Assembly: GCF_033100095.1 (NCBI RefSeq)
Contig: NZ_CP136921.1
Location: forward strand, 156,501-220,500
DNA from: Diaphorobacter limosus
GTDB lineage: Bacteria; Pseudomonadota; Gammaproteobacteria; Burkholderiales; Burkholderiaceae_C
Length of the DNA stretch: 64,000 nucleotides
Direction: 5' to 3'
Each line of letters begins with the position of its first letter. Within the stretch, counting starts at the first letter, position 1. Position numbers and translations under genes: made by a program. Positions 48,681-59,404 of this stretch are shown here, piece after piece. The notes beneath the pieces were generated by a model. That model ran no database searches, was not told the DNA's origin, and worked only from the letters and a program-made list of their open reading frames with translations.

Positions 48681-48694
48681 CCTGTATAGACAGG
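48681..48694. promoter_or_regulatory. Candidate HutC operator before the histidine ABC genes
   Basis: The inverted repeat CCTGTATAGACAGG lies ~90 bases before the first ABC gene. It closely resembles the second site at 52215-52228 before hutH, and both resemble TGTATA-type HutC boxes. The hutC gene is in this operon, so autoregulation is likely. Confidence 0.6.
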
Positions 48695-48785
48695 TGCGAG
48701 GGAGCCCCGATCATCGCGGCAAGGAAGCAATGCCTGCTTCCCAATCTGGGCAAGCCAAAGAACTTTTTCCTACAGGAGACGATAT

Positions 48786-49751
48786 ATGAGCCAAGCGGTT
48801 GTGAGGATGGCGTCGCTGGTGGCGACGGTGGCCTGTGTAGCGGGGCTGGCCGCACCGGCGCAGGCCCAGGAGACCAAGGTGACGCTGGGTATGTCGGGCT
48901 GGACAGGTTTTGCACCGTTGACGCTGGCCGACAAGGCCGGCATCTTCAAAAAGAACGGCCTGGATGTGGAGCTGAAGATGATTCCGCAGAAGGACCGCCA
49001 CCTGGCCCTGGCCTCCAAGGCCATCCAGTGCGCCGCGACCACGGTGGAGACGCATGTGGCCTGGAACACCAATGGTGTGCCCATCGTGCAGATCTTCCAG
49101 TTGGACAAGTCGTATGGCGCCGATGGCCTGGCGGTGCGCAATGAGGTCAAGAGCTTTGCCGACCTCAAGGGCAAGACCATCGGTGTGAGTGCCCCGGGTA
49201 CGTCGCCGTACTTCGGCCTGGCCTGGATGCTGTCCAAGAACGGCATGAGCCTCAAGGACGTCAAGGTCGTCTCGCTGGAGCCCCAGCCCGCCGCCCAGGC
49301 CTTCGTGTCGGGCCAGAACGATGCGGCCATGACCTATGAGCCCTACCTGTCCACCGTGCGCGCCAACCCGCAGGCCGGCAAGATTCTGGCCACGACGATC
49401 GACTATCCCATGGTGATGGACACCGTGGGTTGCGACCCCGCCTGGCTCAAGGCGAACCCCAAGGCCGCGCAGGCCCTGGCCAACTCGTACTTCGAGGCGG
49501 TGGAGATGGTCAAAGCCGACCCCGCCAAGTCCTACGAGATCATGGGCGCGGCCGTCAAGCAGACGGGCGAGGCCTTTGCCAAGTCCGCGTCCTACCTGCG
49601 CTGGCAGGACAAGGCGGCGAACCAGAAGTTCTTTGCGGGCGAACTGCAGCAATTCATGAAGGATGCCGCGGCCATCCTGCTCGAGGCCGGCGTGATCCGC
49701 AAACTGCCGGACAACTACGGAGCGATGTACGACGGCAGCTTCATCAAGTGA
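48786..49751 (+). CDS. ABC transporter substrate-binding protein (hut-associated)
   Basis: A periplasmic binding protein of 321 residues. Signal peptide ...LVATVACVAGLAAPAQAQE; the mature part has the NMT1/TauA/SsuA-like fold (TLGMSGWTGFAPLTLADKAG, GIFKKNGLDVELK, DLKGKTIGVSAPGTSPYFGL). It is the first gene of an ABC operon that ends in hutC. It probably captures histidine or urocanate (inference from context). The ribosome site (CAGGAG) is 10-12 bases before the ATG. Confidence 0.85.
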   Translation: MSQAVVRMASLVATVACVAGLAAPAQAQETKVTLGMSGWTGFAPLTLADKAGIFKKNGLDVELKMIPQKDRHLALASKAIQCAATTVETHVAWNTNGVPIVQIFQLDKSYGADGLAVRNEVKSFADLKGKTIGVSAPGTSPYFGLAWMLSKNGMSLKDVKVVSLEPQPAAQAFVSGQNDAAMTYEPYLSTVRANPQAGKILATTIDYPMVMDTVGCDPAWLKANPKAAQALANSYFEAVEMVKADPAKSYEIMGAAVKQTGEAFAKSASYLRWQDKAANQKFFAGELQQFMKDAAAILLEAGVIRKLPDNYGAMYDGSFIK

Positions 49752-49776
49752 GCACATGGTGCCAAAGGACAGCGAT

Positions 49777-50622
49777 ATGAATCAAGCAATGAGCGTAACG
49801 CCCCCGCTCGGGGCGCAGGAGGCGGCGCCGCGCCGCCGCCGTGCCCTGGCACCGCTGGAGCCCGTGAGCGCCCGCGCGCGGGTGGCCCTGGGGGTGGGAT
49901 TTTTTGTGATGTTCTTTGCGGTGTGGGCCTTCTTCACGCTGGGCGGCTTTGTCTCGCCCACGTTCCTGGCCAGCCCCATCACCATGGCCCGGGAAGGCTG
50001 GCTGCTGTTCACCGAGTTCGGCTTTCTGCACGACATCGGCATGACCGTGTGGCGCGTGCTGGGCGGCTTCATCCTGGCGGCCATCGTGGCCGTACCGCTG
50101 GGCGTCGCCATGGGCGCGCACAAGGGAGTCGAGGCGTTTCTGGAGCCCTTCGTGTCGTTTTGCCGCTACTTGCCGGCCTCGGCCTTCATTCCGCTGCTAA
50201 TTCTGTGGGCGGGGCTGGGCGAGGTGCAAAAGCTGCTGGTGATTTTCATCGGTTCGGTGTTTCAGATCGTTCTGATGGTGGCGGTCACCGTGGGCAATGC
50301 GCGCAAAGACCTGGTGGAAGCCGCCTACACACTGGGCGCCAAGCCCTCGGGTATCGTGCGCCGCGTGCTGATCCCGGGCGCCGCGCCCGACATTGCCGAA
50401 ATCCTGCGCCTGGTGCTGGGCTGGGCCTGGACCTATGTCATCGTGGCCGAGCTGATTGGCTCATCCTCGGGTATAGGCCACATGATCACCGACAGCCAGG
50501 CTTTGTTGAATACGGGCCAGATCATCTTCGGCATCATCATCATCGGCCTCATCGGTCTGGTGTCGGATTCGTTCTTCAAATACATCAACCGCCGCATGTT
50601 TGCATGGAGTGCCCTGCGATGA
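49777..50622 (+). CDS. ABC transporter permease (hut-associated)
   Basis: An inner-membrane permease of 281 residues with about six helices. The EAA-loop region VEAAYTLGAKPSGIVRRVLI is the ATPase-docking site. The N-terminal 35 residues are a charged, Pro/Arg-rich tail. The ATG at 49777 (AAAGGA before it) is chosen over the GTG/ATG-like start at 49756. Its stop overlaps the ATPase start by 4 bp. It belongs to the taurine/nitrate-type importer family. Confidence 0.88.
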   Translation: MNQAMSVTPPLGAQEAAPRRRRALAPLEPVSARARVALGVGFFVMFFAVWAFFTLGGFVSPTFLASPITMAREGWLLFTEFGFLHDIGMTVWRVLGGFILAAIVAVPLGVAMGAHKGVEAFLEPFVSFCRYLPASAFIPLLILWAGLGEVQKLLVIFIGSVFQIVLMVAVTVGNARKDLVEAAYTLGAKPSGIVRRVLIPGAAPDIAEILRLVLGWAWTYVIVAELIGSSSGIGHMITDSQALLNTGQIIFGIIIIGLIGLVSDSFFKYINRRMFAWSALR

Positions 50623-51398
50623 GCCAGCTGTCGATCCAAGGTGTTTCGCGCACATTCACCAGCGAAAAAGGAAAATCCACGCAGGCTCTGCTGCCGGTCG
50701 ATTTCGACGTCAAGGAAAACGACTTTGTCACCATCCTTGGCCCTTCGGGCTGCGGCAAGTCCACGATGCTGCGCATCGTGGCGGGGCTGGATCATCCGAC
50801 CTCGGGCCGCGTGCTGCTCGATGGCCGTCCGGTGGAGGGCCCCGGCGCCGATCGCGGCATGGTGTTCCAGAGCTACACGCTGTTTCCTTGGCTCACGATC
50901 GAGCAGAACATCCGTTTCGGCCTGCGCGAGCGCGGCATGCCCGAATCGCAGCAGAAGGAGCGCGCGCAGTATTTCATCGCCAAGGTGGGGCTGCGCGGCT
51001 TCGAGCAGCATTTTCCCAAGCAGCTTTCGGGCGGCATGCAGCAGCGCACGGCGATTGCCCGGGCCCTGGCCAATGACCCTAAGATTTTGCTCATGGACGA
51101 GCCCTTCGGTGCGCTCGACAACCAGACCCGCGTACTCATGCAGGAGTTGCTCTTGGGTATCTGGGAGGCCGAGCGCAAGACCGTGATGTTCGTCACGCAC
51201 GACATCGACGAGGCCATCTTCATGGCCAACCGCGTGGCCGTGTTCAGTGCGCGCCCGGGGCGCATCAAGAGCGAGATCGCCGTGAATCTGCCGCACCCGC
51301 GCCATTACACGATCAAGACTTCGCCCGAGTTCATGGATCTGAAGGCGCGCCTCACCGAGGAAATCCGCGCCGAGTCCATGGCCGCCGAGGCGCATTGA
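50619..51398 (+). CDS. ABC transporter ATP-binding protein (hut-associated)
   Basis: A 259-residue ATPase. Walker A LGPSGCGKST, Q-loop MVFQSYTLFPWLT, signature LSGGMQQRTAIARAL, Walker B ILLMDEPFGALD and the switch histidine VMFVTHDIDEA are all intact. It is coupled to the permease by ATGA. Together with the binding protein it forms a complete importer. The hutC start lies 14 bp beyond the stop. Confidence 0.95.
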   Translation: MSQLSIQGVSRTFTSEKGKSTQALLPVDFDVKENDFVTILGPSGCGKSTMLRIVAGLDHPTSGRVLLDGRPVEGPGADRGMVFQSYTLFPWLTIEQNIRFGLRERGMPESQQKERAQYFIAKVGLRGFEQHFPKQLSGGMQQRTAIARALANDPKILLMDEPFGALDNQTRVLMQELLLGIWEAERKTVMFVTHDIDEAIFMANRVAVFSARPGRIKSEIAVNLPHPRHYTIKTSPEFMDLKARLTEEIRAESMAAEAH

Positions 51399-51412
51399 GG
51401 GCGCGCAGCACC

Positions 51413-52183
51413 ATGCCGACAGCATCCGACTTCCGCACCAAGGCTGCGCAACTCGAGACTCCGGCTCTGGCCCTGTACCAGCAAGTCAAGGACTATATTG
51501 CGCGCAAGATCCAGGACGGCTCGTGGAAGGCGGGCGACCGCCTGCCCTCCGAGAACGAACTGGTGCTGCAGTTCGGCATCTCGCGCATGACCGTGAACCG
51601 CGCCCTGCGCGAGCTCACGGAGCAGGGGCGCATCGTGCGCGTGGCGGGCGTGGGCAGCTTCGTGGCCGAGGAAAAGCCCCAGTCCACGCTGCTGCAGATC
51701 GCCCATTTGGCGAGTGAAATCCGCCAGCGCGGGCACGACTACGACTGCCGACTGCTCAGCGTGGAGCGCGTCGCCGCCACCATGGACGTGGCGACGGCCC
51801 TGGACATGCGCCTGGGCGAATCGGTGTTCCACGCCCTGTGCGTGCACCTGGAAAACGGCGTGCCGGTGCAGCTGGAAGACCGCTATGTCAATCCGCGCAT
51901 GGCGCCCGATTTCTTGCAGCAGGATTTCGTCCAGGTGCCGCCCTCCGAGTATTTGGTGCGCAACGTGCCCTTCGACCAGGCCGAGCATGTGGTTGAGGCC
52001 GTGCTGCCCACGGCCGAGCAGGCACGCCTGCTGGAGATGGGCGCGGCCCAGCCCTGCCTGCTGCTCATCCGGCGCACCTGGAGCCGGGGCGTGCCCGTGA
52101 CCATGGTGCACTGCCTGCATCCCGCATCGCGCTATCGCCTGGGCAGCCGCTTCCGTGCAGACGGAAACCCGGTGCTTGGATAA
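51413..52183 (+). CDS. hutC: Histidine utilisation repressor HutC (GntR family)
   Basis: A GntR/HutC-type repressor of 256 residues. The N-terminal winged HTH (LALYQQVKDYIARKIQDGSW, RLPSENELVLQFGISRMTVN) is followed by a UTRA ligand domain (QIAHLASEIRQRGHDYDCRL, YVNPRMAPDFL, RLLEMGAAQPCLLLIRRTW). In characterised systems urocanate relieves repression. The in-frame TTG at 51395 overlaps the ATPase stop; I prefer the ATG at 51413. It lies between two candidate operators and thus probably controls both hut operons. Confidence 0.92.
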   Translation: MPTASDFRTKAAQLETPALALYQQVKDYIARKIQDGSWKAGDRLPSENELVLQFGISRMTVNRALRELTEQGRIVRVAGVGSFVAEEKPQSTLLQIAHLASEIRQRGHDYDCRLLSVERVAATMDVATALDMRLGESVFHALCVHLENGVPVQLEDRYVNPRMAPDFLQQDFVQVPPSEYLVRNVPFDQAEHVVEAVLPTAEQARLLEMGAAQPCLLLIRRTWSRGVPVTMVHCLHPASRYRLGSRFRADGNPVLG

Positions 52184-52214
52184 GACTTCACACCTTCTTT
52201 TTCGCTTGTGCCAA

Positions 52215-52228
52215 CTTGTATATACAGG
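52215..52228. promoter_or_regulatory. Candidate HutC operator before hutH
   Basis: CTTGTATATACAGG is a near-perfect inverted repeat 10 bases before the hutH start. It shares the spacing and outer bases of the site at 48681-48694, as expected for one repressor. Confidence 0.7.
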
Positions 52229-52237
52229 ATTAAACTT

Positions 52238-53797
52238 ATGACTACTGCAAATCAAGCCTCTTGTGACACTCTGGTGCTGCGGCCTGGACATGTCAGCCTG
52301 GCCGAGCTGCGCCGCCTGAGCGCGGGTGGCGTACTTCTCACGCTCGATCCCGCAGCGTTAGCGGGCATGCTGGCGGCGCAGGCCACGGTGCAGACCATCG
52401 TCGATGAAGACCAGGTGGTCTATGGCATCAACACCGGCTTTGGCAAGCTGGCCAGCACAAAGATCGCCCACGATCACCTGGCCGACCTGCAGCGCAACCT
52501 GGTGCTGTCGCACAGCGTGGGCACGGGCGAACCGCTGCCCGACCCGGTGGTGCGCATGGTGCTTGCCACCAAGGCCGTAAGCCTGGCGCGCGGCCACTCG
52601 GGCGTGCGCCCGGCACTGGTCGATGCGCTGTTGGCCCTGGCCAATGCCGATGTGCTGCCGGTGATCCCGGCCAAGGGCTCGGTGGGGGCCTCGGGCGACC
52701 TCGCGCCGCTGGCGCACCTGGCCTGCGTGCTGATCGGCGAGGGACAGGCCAAGGTCAAGGGCCAGATCGTCTCAGGCCGCGAGGCGATGGCGGCCGTGGG
52801 GCTGGCGCCCTTCGTGCTGGGCCCCAAGGAGGGGCTGGCGCTGCTCAATGGCACGCAGGTGTCCACGGCGCTGGCGCTGGCCGGCCTGTTCCAGGCCGAG
52901 AGCGTGTTCGCGGCCGGCCTGGTGTCGGGCGCGCTGACGCTCGAGGCCATCAAGGGTTCGGTCAAGCCGTTCGACGCGCGCATTCACGAGGCGCGTGGCC
53001 AGGCGGGCCAGATTGCCGTGGCGGCCGCCGTGCGCGCGCTGCTCGAAGGCAGTGCCATCGACCCCTCGCACCCGCACTGCGGCCGCGTGCAGGACCCGTA
53101 CTCCATCCGCTGCGTGCCCCAGGTCATGGGCGCCTGCCTGGACAACCTCACGCACGCCGCGCGCGTGCTGCGCATCGAGGCCAATGCCGCGTCGGACAAC
53201 CCGCTGGTGTTCACCGATACCGGTGAGGTGATCTCGGGCGGCAACTTCCACGCCGAGCCCGTGGCCTTCGCGGCCGACATCATCGCGCTGGCGCTGGCCG
53301 AGATCGGCGCCATCTCCGAGCGGCGTCTGTCGCTGCTGCTCGACCCCGGCCTGTCGGGCCTGCCGCCGTTCCTGATCCGCGAGAGCGGTCTGAACTCGGG
53401 CTTCATGATCGCCCAGGTCACGGCCGCGGCCCTGGCCGCTGAGAACCAGTGCCTGGCCCACCCCAGCAGCGTGACCAGCCTGCCCACCTCGGCCAACCAG
53501 GAGGACCATGTCTCCATGGCCACCTACGGCGCGCGGCGCCTCGCGGACATGGCGCGCAACACGGCCGTGATCGTGGGCATCGAGGCCATGTCGGCCGCGC
53601 AGGGCATGGAGTTCGATCGCAACCTGAAGTCTTCACCGCTCATCGAGGCGCAGTTCGCCGCTATTCGCCAACGGGTGGCCTTCCTCGAACAAGACCGCTA
53701 CCTCGCACCCGATATCGAGAGCATGAGCCAGTGGGCCTTGCGCGCGGTACTGCCTGCCGCCCTGCTGAGCATCCTGCCCAGCCACATTTCAGCTTAA
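52238..53797 (+). CDS. hutH: Histidine ammonia-lyase
   Basis: The first step of histidine breakdown: histidine to urocanate and ammonia. In 519 residues the self-forming MIO cofactor triad Ala-Ser-Gly is at 151-153 (VGASGDLAPLAHL). Other family motifs are VYGINTGFGKLA, NGTQVSTALAL and QEDHVSMATYGARRL. The ATG at 52238 follows the HutC operator closely. The C-terminus NLKSSPLIEAQFAAIRQR is mirrored by a hutH remnant at 55061-55240. Confidence 0.97.
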   Translation: MTTANQASCDTLVLRPGHVSLAELRRLSAGGVLLTLDPAALAGMLAAQATVQTIVDEDQVVYGINTGFGKLASTKIAHDHLADLQRNLVLSHSVGTGEPLPDPVVRMVLATKAVSLARGHSGVRPALVDALLALANADVLPVIPAKGSVGASGDLAPLAHLACVLIGEGQAKVKGQIVSGREAMAAVGLAPFVLGPKEGLALLNGTQVSTALALAGLFQAESVFAAGLVSGALTLEAIKGSVKPFDARIHEARGQAGQIAVAAAVRALLEGSAIDPSHPHCGRVQDPYSIRCVPQVMGACLDNLTHAARVLRIEANAASDNPLVFTDTGEVISGGNFHAEPVAFAADIIALALAEIGAISERRLSLLLDPGLSGLPPFLIRESGLNSGFMIAQVTAAALAAENQCLAHPSSVTSLPTSANQEDHVSMATYGARRLADMARNTAVIVGIEAMSAAQGMEFDRNLKSSPLIEAQFAAIRQRVAFLEQDRYLAPDIESMSQWALRAVLPAALLSILPSHISA

Positions 53798-53808
53798 GGA
53801 GACTTGTC

Positions 53809-53928
53809 ATGACCCAACAAGACACCCGCTTCAACGCCAGCCGTGAAATACATGTTCCCCACGGCAGTACATCTGGGCAGCAACAAGAACCCATTCAGTG
53901 CCAGCCCCGCTTTGCCCGGTCATTCTGA
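53809..53928 (+). pseudogene. Truncated hutU start (39-codon remnant)
   Basis: Twelve bases after hutH, AGGAG precedes an ATG whose first codons read MTQQDTRFNASREIHVPHGS. This parallels the intact HutU start ([19 protein letters not shown]). After ~20 codons the text becomes unrelated (SGQQQEPIQCQPRFARSF) and stops. It looks like the original hutU start cut off when the aminotransferase region was inserted. It may still be translated as a short peptide. Confidence 0.7.
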
Positions 53929-53939
53929 GCAAACTTGAT

Positions 53940-55061
53940 ATGAGCATCAACAAATACAGCCAGTCTCTGGCAAGCACCCGACTCTACGAACAAGAGACCT
54001 CCCTCGAATTCTTGGCGGAGAGACACGGCCTCGAGCAATCGAACATGATCGATTTCTCCCTGAACGTAAATCCGTTTGGCTGCTCCGCAGGCGCAATCGA
54101 TGCAATTAGCCTGTCACTTGGGCAAGTGCAGCTTTATCCTGATGTCAATCTTTCCGAGCTGCGACTCGCGCTCTCGAGCAAGCATTGCCAATCACCGGAT
54201 CGGTTCTTCTTCGGCGGGGGGCTCGACGATGTCATCAAGCTTTTATTACAGGCCTGGGCCTCAGAGGGGGACAAGGTTCTCATCCACCTGCCCACGTTTC
54301 CCCGCTACGCGCTTGAGGCGCGCCTACGGGGATGCCAGGTAATTAGCGTACAGGGCGAAGTGGCAACGCAGTTCGATGCCGAGCGCTACGAACGCGCATT
54401 GCAGAAAGATGACATCTCTGTCGCCTTTATCTGCACGCCGAACAATCCGACTGGAGAGATCATCCCGGTGGAGGTGATCGAGCATCTGGCCGGGGCCTAC
54501 CCGGACACGATCTTCGTGGTCGACGAAGCACTTATCAATCCCATCAAAGAGGGGGCTGTCGGACTGGTCGACAGGTTCGACAATGTCGCCATTTTGCGAA
54601 CCTTCTCGAAGTTTTTTGGGCTCGCTGGCATGCGCGTGGGCTATGCCATTGCTAACCAAAAGCTCATTGATATCGCCAACATCGGACCCCCACCGTTCAA
54701 TGTTTCGCTTCCTGCGGCGGTTGCAGCCATCGCCGCCCTTCAGGATGAGAATTTTCTACGTCAATGCAGCGAGAAATTTTTGGAGGAAAGCACCTACTTC
54801 CGTGCGCAACTCAGTAGCCATCCGTCGGTTCGCGTTGTCGGTTGCCATGGAAACATGATGCTGCTAGAGCTTGCCTCTTGCTCCTCCGCCGAAGTTGCAT
54901 CGATGCTCGCGAGCCAGGGCATTGTTGTGGCAGATGCGACATCCTTCGACGGCCTTCAGAACACGGCCACGCTGAGGGTGTCGCTTAAAGGACGCGAGCA
55001 GAACGAAAGGCTTATCGCTTCCCTGCGCAATATCGACTGTGAAACTGCGACAGTTCGTTAA
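53940..55061 (+). CDS. HisC/CobD-like PLP aminotransferase inserted in the hut operon
   Basis: A fold-type I PLP enzyme of 373 residues. N-terminal IDFSLNVNPFGCSAGAID is CobD/HisC-like; FICTPNNPTGEIIPVEVIE and VVDEALINPI are the cofactor Asn/Asp regions, and ILRTFSKFFGLAGMRVGYA carries the PLP lysine. GC is clearly lower than in the flanks (two sampled 60-base lines give 55-57%, a hutH line ~72%), and codon use is mixed, suggesting transfer. It lies between hutU-start and hutH-end remnants. It may act as a histidine or imidazolyl aminotransferase; the substrate is not known. Confidence 0.85.
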   Translation: MSINKYSQSLASTRLYEQETSLEFLAERHGLEQSNMIDFSLNVNPFGCSAGAIDAISLSLGQVQLYPDVNLSELRLALSSKHCQSPDRFFFGGGLDDVIKLLLQAWASEGDKVLIHLPTFPRYALEARLRGCQVISVQGEVATQFDAERYERALQKDDISVAFICTPNNPTGEIIPVEVIEHLAGAYPDTIFVVDEALINPIKEGAVGLVDRFDNVAILRTFSKFFGLAGMRVGYAIANQKLIDIANIGPPPFNVSLPAAVAAIAALQDENFLRQCSEKFLEESTYFRAQLSSHPSVRVVGCHGNMMLLELASCSSAEVASMLASQGIVVADATSFDGLQNTATLRVSLKGREQNERLIASLRNIDCETATVR

Positions 55062-55240
55062 TCAAGCACAACCTGAAAAGCCCACCGCTGTTAGAGGCCG
55101 AATTTGGCAAGCTGCGCGAAAAGGCGTCCTTCCTGGACGCCGACCTCTATTTGGCGCCCGATATCGAGGCCGTGCGCCAGTGGGCGCTGAGGGCCGATCT
55201 TCCCGCCACGCTGCTGAGCATCCGGCCCAGCCCAGTCTGA
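55061..55240 (+). pseudogene. C-terminal remnant of a second hutH
   Basis: Sixty codons directly after the aminotransferase read NLKSPPLLEAEFGKLREKAS, then LYLAPDIEAVRQWALRADLP and ATLLSIRPSPV before TGA. They align with the end of the intact HutH (NLKSSPLIEAQF, YLAPDIESMSQWALRAVLP, AALLSILPSH). It has no start and lacks the catalytic part. Because it differs from hutH at many positions, it is the tail of a second, diverged hutH copy rather than a recent duplicate. Confidence 0.88.
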
Positions 55241-55276
55241 ACCCTGTCATTGTTTTTTTTCACTGGAGTATTTGCC

Positions 55277-56989
<1,713 letters not shown>

Positions 56990-57002
56990 ACCAGGGGACA
57001 CC

Positions 57003-57929
57003 ATGAGCGCACCCTTTGTCTGGCAAGGCCGCATCGACACCGAAGAAGTGGGCGACAGCCGCCGTTGGCACCAGTGCGTGCAGCCTTTTACACCCCAGAG
57101 CCGCTCAGGCGTGGCCCTGATCGGCTTTGCCGTGGACGAGGGCGTGCGCCGCAACGGCGGCCGCCCGGGCGCCGCGCAAGGACCAGCGGCGGCGCGCAAG
57201 GCGCTGGCCAACCTGCCCATTCTGGGCGAGCCGGCGCTCTGGGATGCGGGTGATGCGGTCTGCGAAGGCGGTGCGCTCGATGCGGCGCAAACCGCCCTGG
57301 CGCAGCGGGTGGCGCAGGCCCTGGCGCAGGGCTGCACGCCCCTGGTGCTGGGCGGTGGGCACGAGGTGGCCTGGGGCACCTTCCAGGGCGTGGCGCTGGC
57401 ACGGCCCGGCGCGCGCATCCTCATCGTCAACCTGGACGCGCATTTCGACCTGCGCCAGGCGCGCGAGGGCAATTCGGGCACGCCGTTCCGCCAGATCCAG
57501 GAACACTGCGCCGCGCGGGGCCTGCCGTTTGACTACCGCGTGCTGGGCATCAGCCGCTTTGCCAACACCCAGGCCTTGTTCGACCGTGCCGATGCCTTGC
57601 AGGTGCGCTATGTGCTGGACGACGCCTTGCAGACCGAAGCCGGCGTACACGCCGCGCTGGCCGATCTGGCGCCCGACCTGCAGGCCTGCGACGCCGTGTA
57701 CCTGACCCTGGATACCGACGTGTTGCCCGCCGCCGTGGCCCCCGGCGTGTCGGCGCCTGCGCCGCTGGGCGTGCCGCTGTGGTGCGTGGAGGCTGTGGTG
57801 GATGCGGTGCTCGCCAGCGGCAAGCTGGTGGCGGCCGATGTGGCCGAATTCAACCCCGCCTTCGACCGCGACGGCATCACCGCCAAAGTGGTCGCCCGCT
57901 TGGCGGCGCGCATTGCCAGGGTGTGCTGA
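57003..57929 (+). CDS. hutG: Formimidoylglutamase (arginase/ureohydrolase fold)
   Basis: Predicted to hydrolyse N-formimidoylglutamate to glutamate and formamide. The 308 residues carry the Mn-binding motifs of the arginase family: GGGHEVAWG, NLDAHFDLR and LTLDTDVL, with ADVAEFNPAFDRDG near the end. It is 13 bp after hutU. The same operon also encodes an N-formylglutamate deformylase (61811-62626), a final step of a different route, so one of the two may be redundant or have shifted specificity. Confidence 0.88.
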   Translation: MSAPFVWQGRIDTEEVGDSRRWHQCVQPFTPQSRSGVALIGFAVDEGVRRNGGRPGAAQGPAAARKALANLPILGEPALWDAGDAVCEGGALDAAQTALAQRVAQALAQGCTPLVLGGGHEVAWGTFQGVALARPGARILIVNLDAHFDLRQAREGNSGTPFRQIQEHCAARGLPFDYRVLGISRFANTQALFDRADALQVRYVLDDALQTEAGVHAALADLAPDLQACDAVYLTLDTDVLPAAVAPGVSAPAPLGVPLWCVEAVVDAVLASGKLVAADVAEFNPAFDRDGITAKVVARLAARIARVC

Positions 57930-57985
57930 ACAGGCGTATTGAAGAGGGGCCCGCATTCCCATTCTTTGACTTTGGTACTGCCGCC

Positions 57986-58735
57986 ATGACCCACAGTGTT
58001 TCGCCCACCGCGGTGCCCACGGCCGACCGTGTGCTGCAGGTGCTGGCCGTGCTGGCCCAGCAGGGCAAGGCCTTGTCGGCCGCCGAGCTCATGGAGCACA
58101 CGGGCCTGGCGCGCAGCACGCTGTACCGCCAGCTGGCGCGGCTCAAGCGCTGGGGCTTCGTGCTCGAAAGCGACGGCTATTACGCGCCCGGGCCGCTCGG
58201 CCTGCAGCTCGCGCTGGGGTTCGACCTGGCCTCGCACCTGGTGCGCCAGGCGCGCCCCGCCATGGTGGAGCTGGCGCAGCAGTCGCAGGAAAGCGTGGGT
58301 CTGGTCGTGGCCGTGAACGACCGGGCCATCTGCCTGGACATGGTGGAGAGCCAGCAGTCGCTGCGCTGCTCGTTCGAGAAGGGGCGCAGCGTGCCTCTGC
58401 GTGCGGGCGCCTCGGCCAAATGCCTGCTGGCCCACCTGCCCGAGGCGGCACGCGCGGCCGTGCTCGACGCCCAGTGGGGCCCGGGCACGCCCGCACGCCA
58501 GGCCGCGCAGGATGAGCTCGATGCCATTCGCCGCGCCGGCTTTGCCATGAGCGCTGCCGAGGTGGACCCCGGCGTCTGGGGCTGCAGCGTGCCGCTGTTC
58601 GGTGCCACGCGCCAGGCCGTGGGCGCCCTCACGCTGATGGCGCCGATCCTGCGTGCCCAGGGGCAGGAGCAGGTGCTGATCCGCATGGCCGTCGTCGCTG
58701 CGGCGCGCATATCGCGCCAGTTGGCAATCCACTGA
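57986..58735 (+). CDS. IclR-family regulator in the hut operon
   Basis: A 249-residue IclR-type regulator. The N-terminal winged HTH (RVLQVLAVLAQQGKALSAAE, TGLARSTLYRQLARLKRWG) is followed by the effector domain (GLVVAVNDRAICLDMVESQQ, GASAKCLLAHLP, GCSVPLFGATRQAVGAL). The ATG at 57986 leaves a 56-bp gap after hutG. It is the second regulator of this region, next to HutC; what it senses is not evident. Confidence 0.88.
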   Translation: MTHSVSPTAVPTADRVLQVLAVLAQQGKALSAAELMEHTGLARSTLYRQLARLKRWGFVLESDGYYAPGPLGLQLALGFDLASHLVRQARPAMVELAQQSQESVGLVVAVNDRAICLDMVESQQSLRCSFEKGRSVPLRAGASAKCLLAHLPEAARAAVLDAQWGPGTPARQAAQDELDAIRRAGFAMSAAEVDPGVWGCSVPLFGATRQAVGALTLMAPILRAQGQEQVLIRMAVVAAARISRQLAIH

Positions 58736-58760
58736 ATCCTCTGCAAGCCCTGATCTGCCC

Positions 58761-59339
58761 ATGCACTCCTTCGACCTCGCGGCCGTGCCGCACACCCCCT
58801 GGAAGAACGGCGGCGGCCACACGCGCGAGCTGGCCTGCTGGCCGCCTGGCGCGGGCATGGAGGGCTTCGAGTGGCGCGTGAGCGTGGCCACCATCGCCGC
58901 GCCCGGGCCATTCTCGGCCTTCGCCGGCGTGGATCGCCGCATCATGCTGCTCGATGGCGACGGCATGCAGCTGCGCGCCCGGGACGGCAGCCTGGATCAC
59001 CGGCTGGACAGGCGCTGGCAGCCGCTGGCCTTTGCGGGCGAGGTGGCCGTGGACTGCACCCTGCTGGGCGGCACCTCCACCGACTTCAACCTCATGCTGC
59101 GCCGGGGCCGCTGGCGCGGCGAGGTGCAGGTGGTGCGCGACCCACGCCAGCCCGGCAGCACGCCCGTGGGCCTGTGCCTGGTGCTCGCGGGCCGCTGGAG
59201 TCGGGGTGACGATCGGCTGACCGCCGGCCAGGGCCTGTGGTGGAGCGCCGCCGAGGCCGGCCCTGCGCTCGTGCCGCAGGCGGGGCAGGGCGGCGATGCG
59301 CCCGCCCTGGCCTGGGTGGAATTGCGGCCTGTTATTTGA
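58761..59339 (+). CDS. hutD: HutD family protein
   Basis: A 192-residue cupin-like HutD protein, common in hut operons of proteobacteria and proposed to limit or tune hut expression. Motifs: VPHTPWKNGGGHTRELACWP at the start, EWRVSVATIAAPGPFSAF and RIMLLDGDGM. It starts 25 bp after the IclR gene. The function is not enzymatic as far as known. It is followed by a repeat before hutI. Confidence 0.9.
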   Translation: MHSFDLAAVPHTPWKNGGGHTRELACWPPGAGMEGFEWRVSVATIAAPGPFSAFAGVDRRIMLLDGDGMQLRARDGSLDHRLDRRWQPLAFAGEVAVDCTLLGGTSTDFNLMLRRGRWRGEVQVVRDPRQPGSTPVGLCLVLAGRWSRGDDRLTAGQGLWWSAAEAGPALVPQAGQGGDAPALAWVELRPVI

Positions 59340-59404
59340 TGAAATATGCCACTTGCGCTTGATGGGCAAGCGCCGATAGCTATAACTAATGTAGTAAATG
59401 AGCC
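59340..59404. repeat. Dispersed GCGCTT/AGCTAT repeat between hutD and hutI
   Basis: It contains CTTGCGCTTGATGGGCAAGCGC (a GCGCTTG...CAAGCGC inverted repeat) followed by GATAGCTATAACTAATGTAG. It belongs to the same family as the words near 13780, 19163 and 32480. It is AT-rich and may serve as the hutI leader. Confidence 0.65.
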
